This document shows, piece by piece, positions 7,472-15,234 of a DNA stretch of 64,000 bases. A program made the translations under genes and the position numbers. Location of the stretch: contig CAYSDZ010000010.1 of NCBI GenBank assembly GCA_964429915.1, positions 1 to 64,000 on the forward strand, given 5' to 3'. The first letter of the stretch is position 1; each line of letters opens with the position of its first letter. This stretch comes from Alteromonas_F sp964429915 (GTDB lineage Bacteria > Pseudomonadota > Gammaproteobacteria > Enterobacterales > Alteromonadaceae). Below the pieces are notes generated by a model that searched no databases, had not been told where the DNA came from, and saw only the letters and a program-made list of their open reading frames with translations.

Positions 7472-9169
7472 ATGCTTGCCCGAATTACGCTAATTTCTTT
7501 TTTCATTTGTCTTTTTAAAGCTGGATTTGTTAGTGCAAGTCAAAAAGCGTTTGTAGCTAAGGAGTATATGGTCGTAACGGCAAATTCTTACGCGTCTTGG
7601 GCAGGAAAACGTATTATTGAAAAAGGCGGCAGCGCTATTGATGCTGCAATAGCGGTTCAGGCCATGCTCACTCTCACCGAGCCTCAATCCTCAGGTATAG
7701 GCGGTGGTGCGTTTATTTTATATTGGGACAATGAAAACAAAAAACTTTACACCTACGATGGCCGAGAAACTGCGCCCTCAAACGTGAATGCATTTTGGTT
7801 TATGCAGGATAACAAGCCTATGCCAAGGCTTGATGCAGTCGTTGGTGGAAAATCGGTGGGTGTACCAGGGGTACTACGTGCTTTGGAAATGGCGCACGAT
7901 GCACATGGTCAACTACCATGGCATGAGTTGTTCGATGATGCTATCGACACATCCCTATCAGGGTTTACCGTTTCTAAGCGCTTAAGTGATCTTCTTAAAT
8001 TAAGGCATAACAAAGGAATCACCACCTTCCCGATAAGCACGACGTATTTTTATCCTGCAGGCCTAGCCTTGCAAGAAGGCAGTAGTAAAAAAAACCCCAA
8101 GCTCGCCAAAACCTTACAAAACATCGCAAAACAGGGCAGTGACTATTTTTATTCGGGAGAACTGGCTAAACGTATTGCTGATGCTGTTCAATCGGTAAAA
8201 GTTAACCCTGGGGTACTCAATATTGATGATTTGAAAAATTACCAAGCACAACAACGACAAGCCGTATGTGGGTCTTATCAAGACTATAAAGTATGTGGAA
8301 TGCCTCCCCCAAGCACAGGTGGAATTAACGTTTTACAAATGTTAACCATGTTAGAAACACAGAACGTAAAACGTTGGCCGATGAATAGCCTAGAATTTGT
8401 ACATTTATTTACTCAAGCCAGTGCTAAAGCTTACGCTGATCGTGAATCCTTTATTGCTGATTCAGATTTCACCAAACTTCCTTATGCCGCTTTAATCAAT
8501 GAAGCTTATCTTGTTCGACGAGCGGAAGAGCTACAGGTTGACAAAAAGTGGAGGCGAGCAAGAGCGGGCTCACCTTACTCAGACGCTCAACTGTATCCAG
8601 GTAGAAGTATCGAACAGCCGAATACGAGCCATATTTCTATTGTTGATAAGCAGGGCAATGCCGTATCAATGACCACCAGTATTGAGTTTATGTTCGGTTC
8701 GGGGATCATGGTTGAGGGTTTTTTGTTGAATAATCAGCTAACTGATTTTTCATTCAATCCAAGTCGCTTCAATCGTCGCGTATTGAATGTAGTTGAACCG
8801 AATAAACGTCCAAGAAGTGCAATGAGTCCAACAATGGTATTTAACGCACAGGGCGAATTAAGCCTTGTATTAGGTTCCCCTGGCGGCAGTCGAATAACCA
8901 ATTATGTCGTTCAAACACTAATTGGTGTCATCGATTATAATTTGAATATTCAAGAAGCCATAAATTTACCGAGAGTCACCAATCGAAACGATTATACTGC
9001 ACTTGAAAAAAACACATCTATTGTGTCACTCAAGCAGGCACTTCAGGAACTTGAACAAAAAGTCAAAATCGTGGAATTAAACAGTGGCTTACATGGGATT
9101 CAATTGAACGATGGAACCTTAATTGGGGGTGCCGATCCGAGAAGAGAGGGTATCGCTGTAGGAAAATAA
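7472..9169 (+). CDS. ggt: Gamma-glutamyltransferase, exported
   Basis: A 565-residue gamma-glutamyltranspeptidase that hydrolyses or transfers the gamma-glutamyl group of glutathione and related peptides in the periplasm. It is made as one chain that cleaves itself before Thr385 in NTSHISIVD, creating the small subunit whose N-terminal threonine is the nucleophile. DGRETAP (96-102) provides the substrate-carboxylate arginine, and GSPGGSR (468-474) the oxyanion loop. A signal peptide spans roughly residues 1-22. The start has a strong GAGGGAG site. The next gene, an exported amine oxidase, lies 247 bases away and probably has its own promoter. Confidence 0.95.
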   Translation: MLARITLISFFICLFKAGFVSASQKAFVAKEYMVVTANSYASWAGKRIIEKGGSAIDAAIAVQAMLTLTEPQSSGIGGGAFILYWDNENKKLYTYDGRETAPSNVNAFWFMQDNKPMPRLDAVVGGKSVGVPGVLRALEMAHDAHGQLPWHELFDDAIDTSLSGFTVSKRLSDLLKLRHNKGITTFPISTTYFYPAGLALQEGSSKKNPKLAKTLQNIAKQGSDYFYSGELAKRIADAVQSVKVNPGVLNIDDLKNYQAQQRQAVCGSYQDYKVCGMPPPSTGGINVLQMLTMLETQNVKRWPMNSLEFVHLFTQASAKAYADRESFIADSDFTKLPYAALINEAYLVRRAEELQVDKKWRRARAGSPYSDAQLYPGRSIEQPNTSHISIVDKQGNAVSMTTSIEFMFGSGIMVEGFLLNNQLTDFSFNPSRFNRRVLNVVEPNKRPRSAMSPTMVFNAQGELSLVLGSPGGSRITNYVVQTLIGVIDYNLNIQEAINLPRVTNRNDYTALEKNTSIVSLKQALQELEQKVKIVELNSGLHGIQLNDGTLIGGADPRREGIAVGK

Positions 9170-9199
9170 ACATAATTGCCTATTTTGGTGCATCTCAAT

Positions 9200-9221
9200 T
9201 TCTATCTCTTTTCTATCTCTT
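9200..9221 (+). repeat. Tandem 11-bp direct repeat
   Basis: Two perfect adjacent copies of TTCTATCTCTT just after ggt, in the 247-base gap before the amine oxidase gene. The rest of that gap shows no terminator and no convincing promoter. The role is unknown. Confidence 0.6.
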
Positions 9222-9416
9222 TGAAAATTCAACCTTTATGGTGTGGCATCAAACCTGCTTTAAAACTTATCGTAACAGATGAGTATCATTAAATACCCAT
9301 AAACATCCTTTTACGTTCGTCGTAAAGTGCGATGTTGGTCTCACTAATTGTTTGCGTGTTTTGCGCTATAGATGGCTAGCAAGTTTCATTTTACGTTTAG
9401 CAAGGAGATATTCTAA

Positions 9417-10976
9417 ATGTACCTAAGTCGTAGACATTTTCTCAATCTCCTAGCAGCCACAGGTGGTTCGTCTCTTGTTTACAATGCAAGCTTAGCGATG
9501 GATTTTATCCACAAAGAGCCTGCTTTACCGTCACTTGATTTACCTCCAGCATCAAATAGCAACAAATCAGTTGTAATTTTGGGTGCAGGCATAGCAGGCT
9601 TGGCAACCGCTTATGAGTTAGAGCGTGCTGGTTATAGCTGCACCTTACTCGAAGCGTCACACAGAGCAGGCGGGAGAAATTTAACGGTTCGCCATGGAGA
9701 TTTGATTGATGAGCTAGGTCAGCCAAGTGTCTGTCAGTTTGATGACAACCCCGATTTATATATGAATTGTGGGCCAGCAAGACTACCAGGCCACCATCGA
9801 CGAATACTGCATTATTGCAAAAAGCTCAAAGTGCCACTTCAAGTGTTTGCCAATAGTAATCGCCTTGCTTACATTCATGATGATAAGCGATTTGGGGGTA
9901 AACCGATACGTATAGGCGAACATATGGCTGATGGGCGTGGCTTTGTTGCAGAACTAGCCTATAAATCATTAAGTGCAAATCACCTTGAAGCGCCCCTATC
10001 TGAAGAGGATATTGAGAAGTTTAAAGGCTTTGTCATGGCCTTTGGTAATCTGAAGGAAACAGGCAGTTATCAGGGCTCCGAGCGTGCAGGTTCCACGGCT
10101 GATCGCATGTTGCATCATCCAATACCTAAGCTACCCAAAAACTTGTCTGAATTTGTGAATTCAAACATGACGTCTTTTTTGCAGTTTATGACAGAGGCTT
10201 ATGATTGGGGAGAGCCTTTACTGACACCCGTTGGAGGAATGGACAACATTGTCAAAGGGTTTGTAAGAGAAATAGCATCACCCATTAAGTTAAAAGCACA
10301 AGTGAAATCCATATACCAAAATGACGCAGGTGTTGAAGTGGATTATATGCATGGCGGTAAAATGCAAAAGCTAAAGGCCGATTACTGCTTCAATAATATT
10401 CCTGCTCACTTTATGGGCGGTATTATGAACAATCTTTCCACTGAATACCAACGTGCATTGAATTCATTAAAAAGAGGTAAGCTATTTAAAATTGGCTTGC
10501 AAATGAAAAAACGTTTTTGGGAAGATGAAGGTATTTATGGTGGAATTTCCTATACTAGCTTGCCGTCTTCACAGCTCTGGTATCCCTCGAACGGTATTTT
10601 TAGTGAAAAGGGTATCATGCTGGGTGCCTATGTGTGGGGAAATGAGGGTAACGAATATTTTGAGCGTATGACGCCAGCAGAGCGTATTCAGATCGCCGCT
10701 GAAAATGGGGAAAAAATTCATAAAAATTACGCCAATTACATAGAAGCGGGCGTTACCATACCTTGGTCTAGAATGAATCATATGATGGGGTGTGGAAGCC
10801 AGATGTCAGATGAGGATAGAGAGAAATACTTCGGCTTATTGCAACAGCCTGATGGTCGACATTACATGATTGGCGATCAAATAAGCTATCACTCGGGGTG
10901 GCAGGAAGGCGCGTTAGCCTCTGTCGAGACAGCGCTAATAGCATTTGGCAAACACAGCATAGAGCAGGGAGGGTAA
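9417..10976 (+). CDS. Tat-exported flavin amine oxidase
   Basis: A 519-residue FAD enzyme of the monoamine/L-amino acid oxidase family. It would oxidise an amine or amino acid to an imine. The N-terminus SRRHFLNLL is a twin-arginine signal followed by a hydrophobic stretch, so it should be exported folded with FAD bound. The dinucleotide fold begins VVILGAGIAGL (52-62), with the ribose-binding glutamate near 79 and AGGRN after it. The C-terminal GDQISYHSGWQEGAL is the family's second FAD-contact motif. AAGGAG precedes the ATG. It begins a tight operon with a dihaem cytochrome c (1-base gap) and a RidA homologue, suggesting that electrons pass to the respiratory chain. The substrate is unknown. 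Confidence 0.88.
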   Translation: MYLSRRHFLNLLAATGGSSLVYNASLAMDFIHKEPALPSLDLPPASNSNKSVVILGAGIAGLATAYELERAGYSCTLLEASHRAGGRNLTVRHGDLIDELGQPSVCQFDDNPDLYMNCGPARLPGHHRRILHYCKKLKVPLQVFANSNRLAYIHDDKRFGGKPIRIGEHMADGRGFVAELAYKSLSANHLEAPLSEEDIEKFKGFVMAFGNLKETGSYQGSERAGSTADRMLHHPIPKLPKNLSEFVNSNMTSFLQFMTEAYDWGEPLLTPVGGMDNIVKGFVREIASPIKLKAQVKSIYQNDAGVEVDYMHGGKMQKLKADYCFNNIPAHFMGGIMNNLSTEYQRALNSLKRGKLFKIGLQMKKRFWEDEGIYGGISYTSLPSSQLWYPSNGIFSEKGIMLGAYVWGNEGNEYFERMTPAERIQIAAENGEKIHKNYANYIEAGVTIPWSRMNHMMGCGSQMSDEDREKYFGLLQQPDGRHYMIGDQISYHSGWQEGALASVETALIAFGKHSIEQGG

Positions 10977-10977
10977 T

Positions 10978-11604
10978 ATGAGAATACTTGTGTTATTACT
11001 TATCGCCTGTTCGTTTAGCCATGTAAGTTTTAGCGAACCTATGGAGCCGATCCCAAAGGCTTTAGAGCCATGTTCGGTGTGTCATGGTACTCAGTTAATG
11101 GGTAATCCAAATACGGGAGCGCCCCGACTTACGGGCTTGCCAGGATGGTATATAAGTAATCAAATCACGGCCTTCAAGAAGGGCTGGCGCGGTAGCCATC
11201 CAGACGATCATTTAGGTGCAGAAATGGTGCCTATGGCAAAATCGATAACTGCCGATATGCTAAAAATGGCGATTAAGTTTGCAAACACAGCCTCTTCACC
11301 GATACCACAGCCAACGCTTCACGGCGATGTATCTCGAGGAAAAAAACTTTATTCTCAGTGTGCAGCGTGTCATGGTGAAAATGCACAAGGTAACAAAGCC
11401 TTGTCGGCACCCCCCTTGATCTCGCTCAATGACTGGTACATTTTAAAGCAGCTAAAACACTTTAAAGAAGGAATACGAGGGCAAGCAGCAGGCTACACAA
11501 ATGGAAACATGATGGCAGTGTCAGTGCAAAATCTGCCTGATGAAGCGGCGATGACTGATTTAGCCACCTACATTACACATATAAAAACTGAAAAGGAAAA
11601 TTGA
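10978..11604 (+). CDS. Dihaem cytochrome c (c4/c553-like), exported
   Basis: A 208-residue protein with two class I cytochrome domains: haem motifs CSVCH at 32-36 and CAACH at 128-132, with candidate methionine axial ligands in AEMVPMAK (about 81-88) and NGNMMAV (about 176-181). The N-terminus is a short export signal. It contains LIAC at residues 8-11, which could be read as a lipobox, so the protein may be a lipoprotein instead of soluble. It starts 1 base after the amine oxidase stop behind GGGAGGG. The likely role is accepting electrons from the oxidase in the periplasm. Confidence 0.88.
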   Translation: MRILVLLLIACSFSHVSFSEPMEPIPKALEPCSVCHGTQLMGNPNTGAPRLTGLPGWYISNQITAFKKGWRGSHPDDHLGAEMVPMAKSITADMLKMAIKFANTASSPIPQPTLHGDVSRGKKLYSQCAACHGENAQGNKALSAPPLISLNDWYILKQLKHFKEGIRGQAAGYTNGNMMAVSVQNLPDEAAMTDLATYITHIKTEKEN

Positions 11605-12107
11605 TGAAAATGAAAATGCTAATCTCTGCGTGTGCAGGCGCGCTGCTACTTACGACATTTGCCCATGCAGATGTGACTCGGCATAAGCTACCCAATAACA
11701 GTACATTTCCTATTGCTAGAGCGGTAGAAGTACCATCAACAACAACCTTAATTTATCACAGTGGACAAGTACCTAGTCCTGCTAATCCAGATGCCGATCC
11801 TGCCAGCGACGAGTACTATGGCGATACTGAGGCACAAGCCTTATCTGTATTCAAAAAGTTTGAGGCTTCATTCAAAGATTTGGGTGTCGATTTTGGCGAT
11901 GCAGTTAAATTGACTGTTTTTTTAGTGGGTGATCCCAAATTAGATGGAAAAATGGATTTCGCTGGTTTTATGCGAGCCTATACTCAATACTTTGGCACAA
12001 AAGAGCAGCCTAATTTACCTGCTCGCTCTGCTGTTCAAGTGGCAGGTTTAGTCAGACCAAATATGTTTGTTGAAATTGAAATGGTTTTGGCGAAACCCGC
12101 TAAATAA
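11604..12107 (+). CDS. RidA-family (YjgF/YER057c/UK114) deaminase, exported
   Basis: RidA proteins speed hydrolysis of reactive enamines and imines to ketones plus ammonia, usually in the cytosol. This one has a signal peptide (about residues 1-22, cut after AHA). The mature part keeps YHSGQVP, the key arginine in LPARSAVQVA (about R141) and the VEIE glutamate; the cysteine usual after the arginine is alanine. I place the start at ATG 11604, because AAAAGGA lies 7-8 bases upstream and the ATG overlaps the cytochrome stop by one base; a TTG at 11601 is in frame. Operon position suggests it processes the imine made by the oxidase. Confidence 0.88.
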   Translation: MKMKMLISACAGALLLTTFAHADVTRHKLPNNSTFPIARAVEVPSTTTLIYHSGQVPSPANPDADPASDEYYGDTEAQALSVFKKFEASFKDLGVDFGDAVKLTVFLVGDPKLDGKMDFAGFMRAYTQYFGTKEQPNLPARSAVQVAGLVRPNMFVEIEMVLAKPAK

Positions 12108-12113
12108 TTGCCA

Positions 12114-12137
12114 TGGGGCGGGTTCTACCTTGCCCCA
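12114..12137 (+). terminator. Possible terminator of the amine-oxidase operon
   Basis: The pair TGGGGC/GCCCCA with a 12-base loop that can fold further, followed by a short CTTTT. It sits between convergent genes, directly after the ridA-like stop codon. Confidence 0.5.
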
Positions 12138-12149
12138 CTTTTAAGTGCA

Positions 12150-12611
12150 CTATGAAAACTTGTCAGGCAACACATCATCGACTCGCCAGCCGCCGCCTTC
12201 TTTGATTAACTCTAAAGTGCGTATTTCGTCGATTTTGTCTTCGCCGTAAAAACCGCTTAAAAACAAATGAATGGTAGCCGTTTGAGCGAACTCAGCTCTC
12301 CCCACACTGTCTGAGCCCTCTGGCGATACAACCACCTCATCATACATTAACCCGATTACATTGCGCTGAACATTTCGATTAGTGTGATAGCGTTTCATCA
12401 CTCTTGCTAGTCGCTCAGAACTCAATGATAAGGCTCTATCGATATTTTGGTCGTCATAGATGCTCTGCATGAAACGCACCGCGGTGTATTGAGGCGTGCC
12501 GTCGTCCATCATACCGAAGCGACCCACACCTTCTTCTTTTTCCTTTTTACAGCCCATCAGTGCGACCAACAGCACAAGGCTTAAAATGTACGTAAATTTA
12601 CTATTCGTCAT
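12150..12611 (-). CDS. Hypothetical lipoprotein
   Basis: A 153-residue protein with a lipoprotein signal: a hydrophobic stretch to about residue 20 ending in a lipobox-like LMGC, then a very charged KKEKEEG linker. The mature part has no motif I recognise. Its C-terminal half (WRVDDVLPDKFS ending) looks like a small alpha/beta domain of the kind that tests stress or transport lipoproteins, but this is a weak impression. It is convergent with the ridA-like gene and separated from cysK by a strong terminator, so it is probably transcribed alone. Confidence 0.65.
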   Translation of the reverse strand: MTNSKFTYILSLVLLVALMGCKKEKEEGVGRFGMMDDGTPQYTAVRFMQSIYDDQNIDRALSLSSERLARVMKRYHTNRNVQRNVIGLMYDEVVVSPEGSDSVGRAEFAQTATIHLFLSGFYGEDKIDEIRTLELIKEGGGWRVDDVLPDKFS

Positions 12612-12686
12612 GTCCAGTGCTTTATTGATTGAATACTTAATAAGTATATAAAAATCTCAGGAAATCGTGGCAAAAAAAGCGTATAA

Positions 12687-12720
12687 AAAAACGGCAGGTG
12701 TTATGAAACCTGCCGTTTTT
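12687..12720 (-). terminator. Rho-independent terminator of cysK
   Basis: A perfect 13-bp stem, AAAAACGGCAGGT paired with ACCTGCCGTTTTT, with an 8-base loop, running into T residues on the minus strand just after cysK. The symmetry means it can also work on the plus strand. Confidence 0.92.
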
Positions 12721-12739
12721 GTTTAACAATAAGTCAACG

Positions 12740-13705
12740 CTATTGTACTTCTTCTTTCTCGCTAAATTCACCAGCAAATAAGGGACTGCTAAGGTAACGC
12801 TCTGTTCCACTAGCAAGTAAGACGACTACCAGTTTATCTTTATTTTCTGGACGCTCAGCAAAACGTTTTGCTGCAACGACCGCTGCACCTGACGAGATAC
12901 CAGCCAAGATACCTTCTTCCTTCATTAAGCGCTGCGTCATCTCCATACATTCGTCATTCGTTACTTGCTCGACTTCATCAATGAGGTCTAAATCTAAATT
13001 CCCTGGAATAAATCCAGCACCAATGCCCTGAATTTTGTGCGGTCCTGGTGTCAGTGGTTCACCTGCTTTAGCTTGCGTAATAACAGGAGAATCGGACGGC
13101 TCAACCGCAACAGACGTAATCGCTTTACCTGCTATTTCTTTAATGTAACGAGTAACACCAGAAATGGTTCCGCCCGTGCCCACGCCAGCTACAAATGCGT
13201 CAATTTTTCCATCGGTATCAGACCAGATTTCTGGTCCTGTGGTTTTAACGTGAATTTCTGGGTTCGCAGGATTATCAAACTGCTGTAAATGCACGTATTT
13301 GTCAGGATCACTGGCTACAATTTCTTCGGCCGCGGCAATCGCTCCTTTCATGCCTTTTGGGGCTTCAGTTAGCACTAAATTTGCCCCCAAGGCTTTGAGT
13401 AACTTACGTCTCTCAAGACTCATACTGCTAGGCATAGTGAGCGTTAATTTATAACCTCGTGAGGCGGCTACAAAGGCTAGAGCAATGCCAGTATTACCAC
13501 TTGTGGGTTCAACAATTTCTTTTCCTTCGGTAAGCACTCCGCGTTTTTCTGCGTCCCATATCATGTTGGCGCCGATTCTACATTTTACACTAAAACTTGG
13601 ATTTCTTGATTCAATTTTGGCGTAGACATTTCCGCTTGTAACGCGATTAAGTTTTACCAGAGGCGTGCCGCCAATGGCGAGTGAACTATCGTCAAATACC
13701 TTCAT
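12740..13705 (-). CDS. cysK: Cysteine synthase A (O-acetylserine sulfhydrylase)
   Basis: A 321-residue PLP enzyme, highly similar to E. coli CysK along its whole length. It makes cysteine from O-acetylserine and sulfide. The Schiff-base lysine is K41 in SVKCRIGANM. EPTSGNTGIAL (about 66-76) binds the substrate carboxylate, GVGTGGTISG binds the PLP phosphate, and GISSGAA contacts the pyridine nitrogen. The ATG has AAGGA 7 bases upstream. A strong terminator follows. It is transcribed separately from the MATE/moeA genes behind it. Confidence 0.97.
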   Translation of the reverse strand: MKVFDDSSLAIGGTPLVKLNRVTSGNVYAKIESRNPSFSVKCRIGANMIWDAEKRGVLTEGKEIVEPTSGNTGIALAFVAASRGYKLTLTMPSSMSLERRKLLKALGANLVLTEAPKGMKGAIAAAEEIVASDPDKYVHLQQFDNPANPEIHVKTTGPEIWSDTDGKIDAFVAGVGTGGTISGVTRYIKEIAGKAITSVAVEPSDSPVITQAKAGEPLTPGPHKIQGIGAGFIPGNLDLDLIDEVEQVTNDECMEMTQRLMKEEGILAGISSGAAVVAAKRFAERPENKDKLVVVLLASGTERYLSSPLFAGEFSEKEEVQ

Positions 13706-13787
13706 TATTTATCCTTATCGGGTTTGTTATTATTTATTGACCGAAACGCTATGTAATAACTTACAAAAACAATTATCTAAGCATACT

Positions 13788-13816
13788 CTACTCACTGAAT
13801 AGAGTGAGTAGTTTTT
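13788..13816 (+). terminator. Terminator-like hairpin facing the plus strand
   Basis: A 9-bp perfect stem, CTACTCACT paired with AGTGAGTAG, with a 6-base loop and five T residues on the plus strand. Both flanking genes run on the minus strand, and on that strand no T-run follows. It may still stop the MATE transcript weakly, or end an unannotated plus-strand transcript. Confidence 0.5.
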
Positions 13817-13836
13817 AAAGTGTATTTCGCTATATG

Positions 13837-15222
13837 TTATGGTTGCATGTTTTGAAATTTTCCCGCCGCTATCCTAGCCTGAACAACACGCAAACGCCAA
13901 CCTAGCATGATAGCGGCTGCACTTAAGCCGACAATAAATCCTATCCAGAATCCTTTTGCCGCCATTGGTTGCTCAGTGAATAAGGTTGTTCTACCTAATA
14001 AAACGCCAGTAGGGAGGCCAATCAACCAATATGACACAAAGGTGATCACAGACATTGCTGTTGTATCTTTGTATCCGCGCAATGCATTAGCCGAAATGGC
14101 TTGTATGGAATCTGAAAATTGAAAAATAGCACCAAAAATAAGTAAGGAAACCGCTAGGCTTAACACGGCTTCATCTTTAGTGTAAACATGAACAATACTC
14201 TGTCTACCAAAAATTGTCAGTAGGGCAGTACACAACGCAATACCCATTCCTATCAGTAGAGCAGACTGAATAGCATGCTTAGCGGCTTCGCTATTATTTT
14301 GCCCCATTCTATAACCTACCCGAATTGCGACTGCCATTCCAATACTCAAAGGAAACATGAAAAACAGCGCAGATACGTTGAGTGCAATTTGATGCGAAGC
14401 AACAGGTACCGTGCCAAACGGCGCCAAGAGTATCGCAACTAATGCAAATAAGCTAACTTCAAACAGAATAGTCATTGCTATTGGAAACCCCAATTTCAGG
14501 TGCGCTAGCATGGTTGTGCTGTCTGGCCTGTGTAGAGTTTCAAATAGCTTATAGGGTTTTAGCTTCTTTGCTTTTATCACGTACACAAAAAATGTGATTA
14601 ACATGCCGTAGAATACCAACGCAGTTGCTAATCCACAGCCTATGCCGCCCATTTCAGGCGCGCCAAATTTGCCGTAAATTAGTACGTAATTTGCAATAAT
14701 ATTTATACCCAAACCAATAAGCGTAATCACCATGGTGGGCTTTGTTAGGCCTAAACCCTCACAGTAGTTCCGCAACCATTGATACAGCGCGAAAGCAGGT
14801 AAACAAAAAAATAAGTAAAACACATATTCGGTTGTAATGGGTCTCAAGGAGTCTGTCATTGGAATAAGCTGGATAATCTGCGGAATGAAAGGGGTGATTA
14901 CTGCAAGAAAAACAGCTAGGGTACCAAGAAGATATCCCAGTTGTTGGGTGGCATGTGCGACGCCTTCCGGTTTATTGGCTCCTTGAAGTCGAGAAATAAC
15001 TGGGGGTAAGGCGAGTGCCAAACCTTGAATGAAAAACTGAATAGGGTTGACTAAACTAAAACCGACTGCGACCGCGGCCATGTCCGTTGCATCATACCGA
15101 CCTGCCATAATGGTATCGCTTACACCCATACACATCTGTGTAAGTTGAGCAATTAATAATGGCCAAGCTAAATGAATTAGCGCTTTTGCCTCTACTTTAA
15201 GCATTAAAAGTCGATTGATCAT
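13837..15222 (-). CDS. MATE family multidrug/sodium antiporter
   Basis: A 461-residue membrane protein with about twelve hydrophobic segments in two related halves. The MATE signature WPLLIAQLTQMCMGVSDTIM is in helix 1 and its equivalent near residue 240. These pumps export cationic drugs or metabolites in exchange for Na+ or H+ across the inner membrane. It follows moeA by 12 bases on the same strand, apparently the last gene of a long minus-strand run starting at glycerate kinase. The substrate is unknown; NorM is the closest named subgroup. Confidence 0.9.
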   Translation of the reverse strand: MINRLLMLKVEAKALIHLAWPLLIAQLTQMCMGVSDTIMAGRYDATDMAAVAVGFSLVNPIQFFIQGLALALPPVISRLQGANKPEGVAHATQQLGYLLGTLAVFLAVITPFIPQIIQLIPMTDSLRPITTEYVFYLFFCLPAFALYQWLRNYCEGLGLTKPTMVITLIGLGINIIANYVLIYGKFGAPEMGGIGCGLATALVFYGMLITFFVYVIKAKKLKPYKLFETLHRPDSTTMLAHLKLGFPIAMTILFEVSLFALVAILLAPFGTVPVASHQIALNVSALFFMFPLSIGMAVAIRVGYRMGQNNSEAAKHAIQSALLIGMGIALCTALLTIFGRQSIVHVYTKDEAVLSLAVSLLIFGAIFQFSDSIQAISANALRGYKDTTAMSVITFVSYWLIGLPTGVLLGRTTLFTEQPMAAKGFWIGFIVGLSAAAIMLGWRLRVVQARIAAGKFQNMQP

Positions 15223-15234
15223 TAATGAATATTT

